Shown: one piece after another, positions 34,144 through 42,814 of the stretch
Position numbering within the stretch: the first letter of the stretch is position 1
Layout: each line of letters opens with the position of its first letter
Assembly (NCBI RefSeq): GCF_016862795.1
Contig: NZ_BONQ01000024.1
Location: forward strand, 124,001-188,000
Reading direction: 5' to 3'
DNA: 64,000 bases
Origin: Dactylosporangium siamense
GTDB lineage: Bacteria > Actinomycetota > Actinomycetes > Mycobacteriales > Micromonosporaceae
Made by a program: the position numbers and the translations under genes
Notes under the pieces: model-generated
What the model saw: only the letters and a program-made list of their open reading frames with translations
What the model was told of the DNA's origin: nothing
Databases searched by the model: none

Positions 34144-35934
34144 GTGAGCACCCAGCCACCCGATCCGACCTCCTCGGCGGGGCCGCACCCGGCCTACGCC
34201 GCCGGACCGGCCACCTCGTCGTTCCAGCCGCAGCCTCAGCCGCAGGCTGCCCCCACGCCGCAGGGTGCACCCGCCCCGGCGCCGGTCGACGTGAAGAAGG
34301 CCCGTGCGCTCACCCTGCCGTATCGCGAGCTGGCGGCGTTCGTGCTGCTCGGCGTGGTCGCGGCGTTCCTGCTCGCCGGGCTCATCTCGCTGCTGACGAC
34401 CCTCACCGGTGAGTTCCTGAGCAACGCGGGCATTGCGTTCGGCACCTTCGTATCGATCGAGACGATCGCGCTGCCGATCCTCGCGGTGCTGATCGCGACC
34501 CACATCGACCCGGTGGTGCCGAAGGCCAGGACCATCGTCCTGATCGCGCTCGTGGAGTATGCGGTCGCGGCCCTGTTCGGGCTGGTCATGCTGCTCGCCA
34601 GCCTGATCGGCGATCTGCGTCCGGATTCGGTGCGGGTGGGGATCGCCCTCGCCGTCTTTCTGACCCGGCTGGGGGGTCTCGCCCTGCTCGGGCTGGGCCT
34701 GTTCCTGGTCATCCGGATCTACCTCGGCGCCTACGCGCCCCCGAAGCCGGCGCCGGGCGTCTACGGCCAGCCCGCGTACCCGTACGGCCAGCAGGGCTAC
34801 CAGTACCCGCCGCAGCAGCAGTACGCGCAGCACCCCGGCTACCAGCAGCAGCCCGGCGCCGCCCCGCAGCAGGGTTACCAGCAGCAGCCCTACCAGCAGC
34901 AGCCGGCGACCGGCAGCTGGACGAACCCGGCGACGACGGGCACCGGACAGGTCGTCCCCGCCGCCGCCCAGCAGGCCTACGCCACGCAGCCGATCAACCA
35001 CCCCGCGGCGCAGGCGTCCGGAGCACCCGCACCGGGCTACAACCAGCAGGCGGCCGCGACCGGCTACAACCAGCAAGCGGCCTACAACCCGGCGGCTCCC
35101 GCGGCCGGCGCGCAGGCGACCGGTGCCCCGGCGTTCACGGCGCCGGCGTCCGGTGCGCCCGTGTACGCCCCGCAGCCCGAGACGACCGGATCGACCGAGC
35201 CGGTGTCGGCGGCTCCCGCGTCGACGCCGCCGCTGAGCTCGCCGTTCGCGACGTACACGGCGCCCTCGGTCACCCAGCCGGTGTCGGCGCCGCCGGCCAC
35301 CCCGCCGGTCTCGGCGCCCCCCGCGACGAGCCCTGCCGACACCACGACCGACAACACGGCCGGAAACCCGGCGCCGGCCACCTCCGAGACCGCCACGCCT
35401 CCGGGTGGCTTCGCGGCGGCGGGCTGGCCGGGCGGGTCCTCGACCCACCCGACCTCAGGTGCCGCGACGGGCGAGCCGGTGGCGCAGCAGCCGGTCGAGG
35501 ACGCCACCGACGGCGCCGCCTCACCGTTCGGCAAGACCGGTGCGTTCCCGGCGGCGCAGGAGCCGGAGACCCAGGCGGCCCCGGTCAGCATCGCGAAGGC
35601 CGACGCCGACCCTGACGCCACCGCCGCCTACACGCCGGTAACGGCCCCGGCAGCGGACGACCAGCCGGCAGCGGAACAGCAGCCGGCAGCGGAAGAGCAG
35701 CCGGCGCAGAGCACCGACGCGGACGCCACCCAGGCGCACCCGGCGGCGGCCGACCCGGACGCCACCACGGCGTTCACCCCGGCCGGTCACCCGGCGCCCG
35801 CCGGTCAGGACGACCCCGACGCGACCACGGCCTTCACGGCACCGGCCGCCGGGCACACCGCCCAGCCCGGCACCGACGATGAGGGCGACGGCGACGACAC
35901 CCAGCGCACCCAGGTGATCCCGCCGAAGTCCTGA
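34144..35934 (+). CDS. Membrane protein with Gln/Pro-rich tail and DPDATTAF repeats
   Basis: 596 aa from GTG 34144 (GGGGAG upstream). A Pro/Gln-rich N-terminus (~60 aa) precedes four membrane segments (about residues 60-200): [19 protein letters not shown], then the segment starting [31 protein letters not shown] and [33 protein letters not shown]-type low-complexity region and a Thr/Pro/Ala-rich tail follow. The last ~110 residues carry repeats [38 protein letters not shown] and end [14 protein letters not shown]. Such acidic Thr motifs look like Ser/Thr-kinase and FHA-type recognition sites (inference). The function is unknown. Position between cofD and fbiC is probably positional rather than functional. 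Confidence 0.68.
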   Translation: MSTQPPDPTSSAGPHPAYAAGPATSSFQPQPQPQAAPTPQGAPAPAPVDVKKARALTLPYRELAAFVLLGVVAAFLLAGLISLLTTLTGEFLSNAGIAFGTFVSIETIALPILAVLIATHIDPVVPKARTIVLIALVEYAVAALFGLVMLLASLIGDLRPDSVRVGIALAVFLTRLGGLALLGLGLFLVIRIYLGAYAPPKPAPGVYGQPAYPYGQQGYQYPPQQQYAQHPGYQQQPGAAPQQGYQQQPYQQQPATGSWTNPATTGTGQVVPAAAQQAYATQPINHPAAQASGAPAPGYNQQAAATGYNQQAAYNPAAPAAGAQATGAPAFTAPASGAPVYAPQPETTGSTEPVSAAPASTPPLSSPFATYTAPSVTQPVSAPPATPPVSAPPATSPADTTTDNTAGNPAPATSETATPPGGFAAAGWPGGSSTHPTSGAATGEPVAQQPVEDATDGAASPFGKTGAFPAAQEPETQAAPVSIAKADADPDATAAYTPVTAPAADDQPAAEQQPAAEEQPAQSTDADATQAHPAAADPDATTAFTPAGHPAPAGQDDPDATTAFTAPAAGHTAQPGTDDEGDGDDTQRTQVIPPKS

Positions 35935-35952
35935 GCACCCGCGAACCGATCA

Positions 35953-35992
35953 GCTGTGGGCATCCGCAAAGAACGCCGCGGGTGCCCACAGC
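35953..35992 (+). terminator. Hairpin terminator after the Q/P-rich membrane protein gene
   Basis: Fifteen-pair stem GCTGTGGGCATCCGC / GCGGGTGCCCACAGC with a single G-U pair and a 10-nt loop. It starts 19 nt after the stop codon and clearly separates this gene from fbiC. Confidence 0.8.
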
Positions 35993-36045
35993 CGTAAGGA
36001 GAACAGTCACATCGGGTGCGTGGGCGTATCGGCCCGGCGGCGGCC

Positions 36046-36061
36046 TACGCTGCAAAGCGTG
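36046..36061 (+). promoter_or_regulatory. -10 box of a probable leaderless fbiC transcript
   Basis: TACGCT at 36046-36051 followed after 7 nt by GTG 36059. No Shine-Dalgarno precedes the GTG. This supports GTG 36059 over the longer in-frame start at 36020. Confidence 0.5.
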
Positions 36062-38575
36062 ACGTCTGTAGTCAGAGGTACCGAGGGCAACGCCATGCGC
36101 CGGGCGCTGCGCCGCGCGGCGGACGGCCGTGCCCTCGACGTGACCGAGGCCGCCGTGCTGCTCACCGCGCGGGACCAGGCCCTCGACGACCTGCTCGCCA
36201 TCGCGGGCGCGGTCCGCGACGCGGGTCTTGCCGACGCCGGCAGGCCGGGCGTCGTCACGTATTCCAGGAAGGTCTTCATCCCGCTCACCCGGCTGTGCCG
36301 GGACCGGTGTCATTACTGCACGTTCGCGACGGTGCCGCACCGCCTGCCCAGTGAGTACCTGGAGATCGACGAGGTCCTCGCGATCGCGAAAGAGGGCGCG
36401 GCGCAGGGCTGCAAGGAGGCCCTGTTCACCCTCGGCGACCGCCCGGAGGACCGCTGGGACCAGGCGAAGCGCTGGCTCGACGAGCGTGGCTACGACTCGA
36501 CCCTGGACTACCTGCGGGCCTGCGCGGTCGCGGTGCTGGAGGAGACGGGCCTGCTGCCGCACCTGAACCCCGGCGTGCTGTCGTGGGCGGAGCTGCAGCG
36601 GTTGAAGCCGGTCGCGCCGAGCATGGGCATGATGCTGGAGACGACCGCCACCAGGCTGTGGTCGGAGCCGGGCGGCGCGCACTACGGCTCGCCGGACAAG
36701 GAGCCCGCGGTCAGGTTGCGGGTCCTGGAGGACGCGGGCCGGGTCGGGGTGCCGTTCACGACCGGCATCCTGATCGGCATCGGCGAGACGATCGAGGAGC
36801 GCGCCGAGTCGCTGTTCGCGATCCGCAAGGCGATGCGGGAGTTCGGCCACATCCAGGAGGTCATCGTCCAGAACTTCCGCGCGAAGCCGGACACGGCGAT
36901 GCGTGGCATGCCCGACGCGGAGCTGCACGAGCTGGCCGCGACGGTGGCGGTGGCGCGCCTCGTGCTGGGCCCGAAGGCCAGGATCCAGGCCCCGCCCAAC
37001 CTCATCGACGACGAGCACGGCCTGCTGCTGCGGGCCGGCATCGACGACTGGGGCGGCGTCTCCCCGGTCACCCCCGACCACGTCAACCCCGAACGCCCCT
37101 GGCCGGCAATTCAGGATTTGTCCGAAAAATCCGAGCAGCACGGCTTCACCCTCAAAGAGCGCCTCACCATCTACCCGGAGTACGCCAAAAAAGGCGTCCC
37201 GTGGATCGACGAGCGGCTCGCGGGCCACGTCACGGCCCTCATGGACCCCGACACCGGCCTGGCGAAGGAGGACACGAAGCCGGTAGGACGCCCCTGGCAG
37301 GAGCCCGACGGCGGCATCCAGAGCAGCGGCCGCACCGACCTGCACGAGACCATCGACACCGACGGACGCACGGCTGACCGCCGCGGCGACTTCGACGCCG
37401 TCTACGGTGACTGGCAGGAGGTGGCCACTCGAGTGGTCACCAAACAGACAACGCATCTCGACAGTGAAGTCCACAGTGGACTGAAGTTGGCCGGGAGCGA
37501 GCCCGGCAAGCTGCTGCTGCCTCGATACGAGGCCGAGGCGCTGGCCTTGTTCAATGTGGACGGTGCGGGACTGGAGGCGCTGGCGCGCATCGCCGACGAC
37601 CTGCGCCGCGAAGCGGTCGGCGACGACATCACCTACGTGATCAACCGGAACATCAACTTCTCCAACGTCTGCTACGTCGGCTGCCGGTTCTGCGCGTTCG
37701 CCCAGCGGGAGCGCGACGCGGACGCGTACCGGCTGTCCTACGAGGAGGTCGCCGACCGGGCCGAGGAGGCCTGGGAGGCCGGCGCCGGCGAGGTCTGCAT
37801 GCAGGGTGGCATCGACCCGAAGCTGCCCGTCGGCGCATACGCGGAGCTGGTCCGGGCGATCAAGGCCAGGGTCCCGGGCATGCACGTGCACGCGTTCAGC
37901 CCGATGGAGATCGTGACGGCCGCGTCGAAGGCCGGTGTGTCGATCCGCGACTGGCTGAGCCAGTTGAAGGAGGCGGGCCTGGACACGATCCCGGGCACCG
38001 CCGCGGAGATCCTCGACGACGAGGTCCGCTGGGTGCTCACCAAGGGCAAGCTGCCGACGTCGGCCTGGGTCGAGGTGGTGACGACCGCGCACGAGCTGGG
38101 CATCCGGTCGAGCTCCACGATGATGTACGGCCACGTCGACCACCCCGGCCACTGGCTCGGCCACTTCCGGGTGCTCGCCGGCATCCAGGACCGCACGGGA
38201 GGCTTCACCGAGTTCGTGGCGCTGCCGTTCGTGCATCACAGCGCGCCGATCTACCTCGCCGGCATCGCCCGGCCGGGGCCGACCTGGCGCGACAACCGGG
38301 CCGTGCACGCGATGGCCCGGATCCTGCTGCACGGCAGGATCGACAACATCCAGTGCTCCTGGGTGAAGCTCGGCGACGAGGGCACGGTGGCGATGCTCAA
38401 CGGCGGCGCCAACGACATCGGCGGCACCCTGATGGAGGAGACCATCTCGCGGATGGCCGGCTCGGAGCACGGCTCCGCGCGGACCCGGGAGGAGCTGGAG
38501 GCGATCGGGAAGGCCGCCGGCCGTCCGGTGCGCCAGCGCACCACCACCTACGGCGAGGTCGCCGCCAGAACGTAG
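36059..38575 (+). CDS. fbiC: 7,8-didemethyl-8-hydroxy-5-deazariboflavin (Fo) synthase, fused CofG-CofH
   Basis: 838 aa with two radical-SAM domains. The N-terminal CofG-like half has the [4Fe-4S] motif C-x3-C-x2-C in [11 protein letters not shown] and the downstream [13 protein letters not shown] and [17 protein letters not shown] blocks. The C-terminal CofH-like half (from about residue 475) has a second C-x3-C-x2-C, CYVGCRFC, then [13 protein letters not shown] and [13 protein letters not shown]. Together they build the deazaflavin Fo from a pyrimidine and tyrosine, the first committed step of coenzyme F420. With cofD and cofE nearby, most of the F420 pathway lies here. The 3' end overlaps the convergent signal peptidase gene by 28 nt. 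Confidence 0.96.
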   Translation: MTSVVRGTEGNAMRRALRRAADGRALDVTEAAVLLTARDQALDDLLAIAGAVRDAGLADAGRPGVVTYSRKVFIPLTRLCRDRCHYCTFATVPHRLPSEYLEIDEVLAIAKEGAAQGCKEALFTLGDRPEDRWDQAKRWLDERGYDSTLDYLRACAVAVLEETGLLPHLNPGVLSWAELQRLKPVAPSMGMMLETTATRLWSEPGGAHYGSPDKEPAVRLRVLEDAGRVGVPFTTGILIGIGETIEERAESLFAIRKAMREFGHIQEVIVQNFRAKPDTAMRGMPDAELHELAATVAVARLVLGPKARIQAPPNLIDDEHGLLLRAGIDDWGGVSPVTPDHVNPERPWPAIQDLSEKSEQHGFTLKERLTIYPEYAKKGVPWIDERLAGHVTALMDPDTGLAKEDTKPVGRPWQEPDGGIQSSGRTDLHETIDTDGRTADRRGDFDAVYGDWQEVATRVVTKQTTHLDSEVHSGLKLAGSEPGKLLLPRYEAEALALFNVDGAGLEALARIADDLRREAVGDDITYVINRNINFSNVCYVGCRFCAFAQRERDADAYRLSYEEVADRAEEAWEAGAGEVCMQGGIDPKLPVGAYAELVRAIKARVPGMHVHAFSPMEIVTAASKAGVSIRDWLSQLKEAGLDTIPGTAAEILDDEVRWVLTKGKLPTSAWVEVVTTAHELGIRSSSTMMYGHVDHPGHWLGHFRVLAGIQDRTGGFTEFVALPFVHHSAPIYLAGIARPGPTWRDNRAVHAMARILLHGRIDNIQCSWVKLGDEGTVAMLNGGANDIGGTLMEETISRMAGSEHGSARTREELEAIGKAAGRPVRQRTTTYGEVAART

Positions 38576-39204
38576 ACGCGGCCAGTATGTAGGACGCCGG
38601 GGGTGAACTCCGGATGATTCGCGCCAGGGGTGAGGACGCCGGCCGGCCTCACCCCGGGAGTAGACGCACCGGGTGAAATCGCATCGGTGGGACGGGCGCC
38701 GGTCGTGGGCACCATGGCCACGACCGCGACAAGGCCGCCGAGCACGAAGATCCGCAACAGCCGCCGGCGGGGCCAGACGATTGCCAGGATCAACGCGCCG
38801 CCGGCGACCTTGAACGGGTGCGTGCGGAGCTGGACGACGGGCCAGCCGACGTGCGGCAGGATCAGGCGGACCGGCCCGATCACCTGTCTTCGCTCGATCG
38901 GGCGGGCGTCCGCGCGCTGGTTCGCGTCGCCCTTGACCGTGAATGTGCCGTCCTCTGCCTGGGCGACAACCCGGTGCGTGACCAGCCCACGCGGGTCGGT
39001 ATAGGTGACGATCTCATAGACGGCCAAGGATGTCGCGGTCGGATCGACGAGGATCAGATCCCCGGCGTGCAGCGTCGGCGACATCGACTCCGACGTGACG
39101 ACGTAGGGCTTCCAGCCGAGGCCGACGATGCCGACCGTGAACAGGACGACGCTCACCGCGGCGCCGAGCAGCAACCGCCTGATCACGACGGTATCCCAGG
39201 ACAA
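38548..39204 (-). CDS. Signal peptidase I, ER/SipW type (S26)
   Basis: 218 aa. First membrane segment near residues 9-30, then the nucleophile block [20 protein letters not shown] (Ser), and [30 protein letters not shown]. In that region His (THRVV) takes the place of the usual catalytic Lys, as in SipW/eukaryotic-type peptidases. A second hydrophobic segment near residues 130-160 precedes a Pro/Gly/Thr-rich tail with TPGVRPAG-like repeats. It cleaves signal peptides of a subset of exported proteins at the outer membrane face. The start is TTG with GGAG 8 nt upstream. It converges on fbiC with overlapping ends. Confidence 0.85.
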   Translation of the reverse strand: MSWDTVVIRRLLLGAAVSVVLFTVGIVGLGWKPYVVTSESMSPTLHAGDLILVDPTATSLAVYEIVTYTDPRGLVTHRVVAQAEDGTFTVKGDANQRADARPIERRQVIGPVRLILPHVGWPVVQLRTHPFKVAGGALILAIVWPRRRLLRIFVLGGLVAVVAMVPTTGARPTDAISPGASTPGVRPAGVLTPGANHPEFTPGVLHTGRVYVLAATSP

Positions 39205-39392
39205 GCGCAGAACTCCAGGTTTCCCCGCACATCGGCGTATTTCGGCCGCCGATCGGGGTGCTTGAGCAAACTCGCCGAGAGTCTTCCGGCGCGTCCGGCG
39301 TGTCGCCCGTTACCTCCGGCGGGGCTTGCTCGGTATGGGTACGGCACGGGGTGCAAGCGATCGCCCGAGCGGGCCTATTTATCAGGTTCGGC

Positions 39393-39422
39393 TTGACGAC
39401 GCACGCATTACACGCGTGTAAT
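39393..39422 (+). promoter_or_regulatory. whiB promoter with overlapping 16-bp palindrome
   Basis: -35 TTGACG (39393-39398), 18-bp spacer, -10 TGTAAT (39417-39422). The perfect palindrome ATTACACGCGTGTAAT (39407-39422) covers the spacer and the -10 box, the right place for a repressor or a spacer-binding activator. It is AT-rich against the local background. Confidence 0.6.
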
Positions 39423-39534
39423 TTCACGGGGGATGTTCGAGGGGATGACCGAAAGTTGGGCATCTTTCGGACATAAAGAAACACCGCGCCGAGGAACAGC
39501 AACCTTGTAGGACATGCGCCTTCCGCGTGGGGGG

Positions 39535-39570
39535 TTGCGCCGGCATCGTCGCCGGCGCGCAAGAAGGAGG
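39535..39570 (+). promoter_or_regulatory. Hairpin abutting the whiB ribosome-binding site
   Basis: GCGCCGGC (39537-39544) pairs with GCCGGCGC (39551-39558) around ATCGTC. TT/AA pairs outside a small bulge extend the stem to 39562. AAGGAGG follows immediately (39564-39570), 7 nt before ATG. It may tune translation initiation, within a 5' UTR of about 150 nt. Confidence 0.45.
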
Positions 39571-39577
39571 CACGCTG

Positions 39578-39835
39578 ATGGACGGCCGACCAGTCGTGGC
39601 CGACCTGCTGGGTAACGCTCCGGAGTGGCAAGAACGCGCTTTGTGCTCGCAGACCGACCCGGAGGCATTCTTTCCGGAGAAGGGTGGGTCAACCCGAGAG
39701 GCCAAGCGCATCTGCTCACGCTGCGAGGTCCGGGCGGACTGCCTGGAGTACGCGCTGGGGCACGACGAGCGCTTCGGGATTTGGGGTGGGCTCTCGGAAC
39801 GCGAGCGTCGCAAGCTCAAACGACGCGCCGCCTAG
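39578..39835 (+). CDS. whiB: WhiB-family iron-sulfur regulator (WhiB/WhiB2 orthologue)
   Basis: 85 aa from ATG 39578 (AAGGAGG 7 nt upstream). Four conserved cysteines ligate the [4Fe-4S] cluster: Cys23, Cys46, Cys49 and Cys55 (ALCSQTDPEAFFPEKGGSTR and ICSRCEVRADCLEYAL). The G[IV]WGG beta-turn (FGIWGGLSERERR) and a basic C-terminus (KLKRRAA) complete the fold. Sequence and neighbourhood match Streptomyces WhiB and mycobacterial WhiB2/WhmD, which controls septation with the sigma factor or WhiA. It is flanked by a palindromic promoter and a strong terminator. Confidence 0.95.
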   Translation: MDGRPVVADLLGNAPEWQERALCSQTDPEAFFPEKGGSTREAKRICSRCEVRADCLEYALGHDERFGIWGGLSERERRKLKRRAA

Positions 39836-39853
39836 CAGGTCGCAGGTTTGTGA

Positions 39854-39881
39854 GGGGTTCCGGCCGCGAGGCCGGGACCCC
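39854..39881. terminator. Bidirectional terminator between whiB and the DUF3499 gene
   Basis: GGGGTTCCGGCC / GGCCGGGACCCC, twelve pairs with one G-U and a 4-nt loop. It lies 19 nt after the whiB stop and directly abuts the stop codon of the minus-strand gene. Confidence 0.75.
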
Positions 39882-40238
39882 TTATGCGTCCGGGGGGATC
39901 ACCCGCAGGTGACCGCGGCGGCCCTGCTGGTGCGGGTGGTTGCCGGGGTCCTCCTTGTGCGGCGCGGGGCGGGCGGCCTCGCGGACCGCCTCGGCGAGCG
40001 CGAGCAGATCGTCGTTGGAGGGCGGCGGGGGACCGTATTCGCCTTCGTGCCGGACCAGGTCCCAGCCCCGCGGCGCGGTCAGGCCGCGAGCGTGGGATTC
40101 GCACAGGTCATAGGAGTGCGGCTCGGCGAAAGCCGCGAGCGGACCGACAACTGCGGTCGATTCGGCATAAATGTACGTCAACGTCGCAACGGGCTGTCGG
40201 GGGCATCCGTTGCGCGAGCATCGACGTGGGGTCCTCAC
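39882..40238 (-). CDS. DUF3499 family protein
   Basis: 118 aa. The block TPRRCSRNGCPRQPVATLTY, then YAESTAVVGPLAAFAEPHSYDLCESHARGLTAPRGWDLVR is the actinobacterial DUF3499 signature. Two Cys in the first strand and a later Cys-x2-His could bind zinc. Function unknown; almost always next to the zincin-like gene and near whiB2. GTG 40238 is chosen because TACGGT lies 6 nt upstream with no Shine-Dalgarno. An in-frame start at 40292 would add 18 unconserved residues. Confidence 0.88.
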   Translation of the reverse strand: MRTPRRCSRNGCPRQPVATLTYIYAESTAVVGPLAAFAEPHSYDLCESHARGLTAPRGWDLVRHEGEYGPPPPSNDDLLALAEAVREAARPAPHKEDPGNHPHQQGRRGHLRVIPPDA

Positions 40239-40244
40239 GGCCGA

Positions 40245-40250
40245 ACCGTA
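40245..40250 (-). promoter_or_regulatory. -10 box of leaderless DUF3499 gene
   Basis: On the minus strand TACGGT, 6 nt, then GTG at 40238. It mirrors the arrangement of the divergent zincin gene. Confidence 0.5.
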
Positions 40251-40399
40251 TCGTCCCGTGGGCCTGAGCCCAACCCCGAAGCCGTACGACACGCCGTGGT
40301 GACCACGCCGACACGCCCTTCCGGTTGACGAGCGGCCCCCCGAAGTGGCATGGACGATCGCGACGTGGCGCCGAGACGCTGCCGTGTCAGTTGTGGCGC

Positions 40400-40405
40400 T
40401 ACGCT
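40400..40405 (+). promoter_or_regulatory. -10 box of leaderless zincin-like gene
   Basis: TACGCT, 6 nt (GACAGC), then GTG at 40412; no Shine-Dalgarno. Confidence 0.5.
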
Positions 40406-40411
40406 GACAGC

Positions 40412-40861
40412 GTGGCGAGCCCTGATCGACGACGCAGCGGACCGGGACGGCGTGGCCGCGACCGGCACGGTCGGGGGCTGCGCGGGCGGCTGGTGCCCGC
40501 CTCGCTGCCGATGTCCAGGACCCGTGCGGAGATGTTCGACGACCTGGTGCTGGACTCCGTCGAGCAGCTGGAGCAGCGCTTCGCCAACGAGCTGGCCGGC
40601 GTCGAGTTCGCCGTCGAGGACGTCCCGCCGGACCTCAACGTCTACGACTCCGACGTCCTGGAGGACGGCGAGGTGCCCCTCGCCAGGCTGCTGCCGGGCC
40701 GCCCCGGCAGGCACGGCGTCCCGCCGCGCATCGTGCTCTACCGGCGCCCGCTGGAATTCCGGGCCGCCGACCACGACGACCTCGCGGACCTCGTGCACGA
40801 CGTCATCCTGGAGCAGGTGGCCAACCTGCTCGGGGTGGCTCCGGAAGATCTGGAACCGTAG
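40412..40861 (+). CDS. Zincin-like metallopeptidase family protein with degenerate active site
   Basis: 149 aa. After a basic N-terminus, MSRTRAEMFDDLVLDSVEQLEQRF, VEFAVEDVPPDL, and PPRIVLYRRPLEFRA correspond to the small zincin-like (PF06262-type) metallopeptidases. The helix that normally carries HExxH reads VHDVILEQVANLLG, so both zinc His are missing and only the Glu remains. It is probably not a peptidase, as in the corresponding mycobacterial protein next to WhiB2 (recollection). GTG 40412 is set by the TACGCT box 6 nt upstream. It converges on the FAD oxidoreductase gene with a 1-nt gap. Confidence 0.78.
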   Translation: MASPDRRRSGPGRRGRDRHGRGLRGRLVPASLPMSRTRAEMFDDLVLDSVEQLEQRFANELAGVEFAVEDVPPDLNVYDSDVLEDGEVPLARLLPGRPGRHGVPPRIVLYRRPLEFRAADHDDLADLVHDVILEQVANLLGVAPEDLEP

Positions 40862-40862
40862 G

Positions 40863-42209
40863 TCACCCACCGAGCACCCTCGCCATCAGCGCGGCCCGGC
40901 GCGACGGGCGGCCGGTCCGTGACTCCGACGCGTCCGCGCCGGTCATCACCCGCAGGCTGGTGTTCACGCCCAGCCAGCGCAGCGGCTCCGGCTCCCACCT
41001 CGGCGAGCGGTGCCCCACCCACGGCAGGCCGACCAGCGGCGAGTCCTCCTTGCGGATCAGATCGGCGAGGGTACGGCCGGCGAGGTTGGACGTGCCGACG
41101 CCGTCGCCGACGTAGCCGCCCGCCCAGGCCAGTCCCGTGACGGGGTCGAGGCCGACGGACGCCATCCAGTCCCGGGCGATGCCCAGCGGGCCGCCCCACG
41201 TGTGACCGACCTCGACGGAGCCGAGCGCCGGGAACAGCTCACCCAGGACCCGCCGCAGCTCGGCGAACACCCGCGGCGACGCGTCGAACGACGGCGCGAC
41301 CGCCGACCCGAAGTGGTACGGCGCGCCCCGCCCCCCGAACGCGAGCCGGTCGTCGGCGGTGCGCTGCCCGTAGATGATGAGGTGCCGGTGGTCGGAGAAC
41401 GTCTCGCGCCCCGCCAACCCGGCCGAGGCCCAGAACGACGCCGGCAGCGGCTCGGTCGCGATCATCAGCGAGTAGACGGGCGCGATCGCCCGGCGCAGCC
41501 CCGGCAGCCGGGGCGTGAACCCCTCGGTGGCCCGCACCACGATCGGCGCCCGCACCGTCCCGTGTGGAGTGTCGGCGCGCCCGGCGGTGATGGACGTGAC
41601 CGGGGTCCGCTCGTGCAGCCGCACCCCGAGCCGCTCGACCGCGGCTGCCAGGCCACGCACCAGCTTGGCCGGCTGGATCGCGGCGCAGTGCGGCGTGTAC
41701 GTGCCACCGAGCACGTCGGTCGCCCCGACCCGTTCGGACGCCTCGGCCGCGGACAGCAGCCGCAGGTCGATCCCGAGACCCTGCGCCTCGGCGACCTCGT
41801 GTCTGGCCCGCTCCAGCTGTACCGCCGACCGGGCCAGCACGACCGTCCCGCCCTTGACGTAGTCGCAGTCGATGCCTTCCAGCGCCGCGACCCGCCCGAC
41901 CTCGTCCACTGTGGACTCCATCGCGGCGTTGAGCGCGAGCGCGGCGGGCAGGCCGTGGCTGCGGGCGAGCGCGGGCACCGACCTGGGGAACAGCGCCGAG
42001 CACCAGCCGCCGTTGCGGCCGCTGGCCCCGAATCCCGCGGTCTCGGCCTCCAGGACCACGATCCGCAGCGACGGGTCGGCCTTGGCGAGGTAGTACGCGG
42101 TCCAGAGTCCCGTGTACCCGGCGCCGACGATGGCGACATCGGCATCGGCGTCGCCGGGCAACGGGGCGCGCGGCGGCACCGGAGGGAGCACGGACATCCA
42201 GAAGCTCAC
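40863..42209 (-). CDS. FAD-dependent oxidoreductase (DAO family, polyamine oxidase-like PuuB type)
   Basis: 448 aa. The FAD-binding Rossmann motif is ADVAIVGAGYTGLWTAYYLAK near residue 25. GFGASGRNGGWCSALFP follows, and a C-terminal GGYVGDGVGTSNLAGRTLADL closes the FAD site. This is the DadA/PuuB type of amine oxidase: amine + O2 to aldehyde/ketone + NH3 + H2O2. In this cluster the likely substrate is putrescine, gamma-glutamylputrescine or another polyamine (inference). GTG 42209 is chosen because AGGAGG lies about 8 nt upstream and it overlaps the preceding gene's stop (GTGA). Last gene of the minus-strand operon starting with the Lrp regulator. Confidence 0.87.
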   Translation of the reverse strand: MSFWMSVLPPVPPRAPLPGDADADVAIVGAGYTGLWTAYYLAKADPSLRIVVLEAETAGFGASGRNGGWCSALFPRSVPALARSHGLPAALALNAAMESTVDEVGRVAALEGIDCDYVKGGTVVLARSAVQLERARHEVAEAQGLGIDLRLLSAAEASERVGATDVLGGTYTPHCAAIQPAKLVRGLAAAVERLGVRLHERTPVTSITAGRADTPHGTVRAPIVVRATEGFTPRLPGLRRAIAPVYSLMIATEPLPASFWASAGLAGRETFSDHRHLIIYGQRTADDRLAFGGRGAPYHFGSAVAPSFDASPRVFAELRRVLGELFPALGSVEVGHTWGGPLGIARDWMASVGLDPVTGLAWAGGYVGDGVGTSNLAGRTLADLIRKEDSPLVGLPWVGHRSPRWEPEPLRWLGVNTSLRVMTGADASESRTGRPSRRAALMARVLGG

Positions 42210-42814
42210 GATTGCTCCTCCTCGCACTCGATCGGGTCGCCGCGTTCAACGCGAAGGGGCACTACCCCGACCCATGGGTCGAATCCCGTGTCCTCGGGGG
42301 AAGTGCTCGGCGGCCCGGCGCTCACCTTGACCGACACTTCGTCCAGGGCCAGGGCGAGGACCAGGGTGGCGGCCAGCTCCTTGCGTGAGGGCGGGCGCAC
42401 GGAAGCCCACCGGCCCGGGATGATGTGTTCGCTGATGGCCTCCAGGGCCGGCAGCTTTTCGGAAACGACCGTGCACGAGCCGAGGACCATCACGGACCGG
42501 TAGTGCATCGAGGTCTCGAACGCGCTGCGGGCCAGGACCAGGCCGTCCAGCAGCGTCACGGTGAAGCAGCACGGCGCGCCCTGCGCCAGCAGGCGGAACA
42601 GGCGGCTGCCCGTGGATCCGTGGAAGAGCACCGAGGAGCCGGACCGGCCGTATGCGACGGGGATCGCATACGGCTGTCCATCATGGACGATCGAGACGTG
42701 GCCGATCGTCCCCGCGTCGAGGATGCCGTGCAGCACGGCCCGGTCGTCGACCTGCAGCTCAGGCAGGCGTCGGACCCTGGTGCGGGCCGCGGAAGGGTTC
42801 AGAGGCGCGCCCAT
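42206..42814 (-). CDS. Pyridoxamine 5'-phosphate oxidase-like flavoprotein
   Basis: 202 aa. The split-barrel FMN-binding pattern is visible: VLHGILDAGTIGHVSIVHDGQPYAIPVAY, VLFHGSTGSRLFRLLAQGAPCCFTVTLLDGLVLARSAFETSMHYRSVMVLG and KLPALEAISEHIIPGRW. This is the NimA-like subgroup rather than true PdxH. The substrate is unknown. It overlaps the aminotransferase stop by 16 nt and the FAD oxidase start by 4 nt, so it is co-translated with both. It might recycle PLP for the aminotransferase or reduce an aldehyde by-product; neither is shown by the sequence. Confidence 0.82.
   Translation of the reverse strand: MGAPLNPSAARTRVRRLPELQVDDRAVLHGILDAGTIGHVSIVHDGQPYAIPVAYGRSGSSVLFHGSTGSRLFRLLAQGAPCCFTVTLLDGLVLARSAFETSMHYRSVMVLGSCTVVSEKLPALEAISEHIIPGRWASVRPPSRKELAATLVLALALDEVSVKVSAGPPSTSPEDTGFDPWVGVVPLRVERGDPIECEEEQS

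Noticed and set aside
36020-36058. Longer N-terminus for FbiC from ATG 36020
   Set aside because: The added 13 residues (Arg-rich) are not family-like. The -10 box TACGCT would then lie inside the coding region, and no Shine-Dalgarno precedes 36020.
42276-42287. GGGTCGAATCCC, resembling the T-loop of a tRNA
   Set aside because: No acceptor stem, anticodon arm or D-loop fits around it. It lies inside the well-supported PPOX-family coding sequence.
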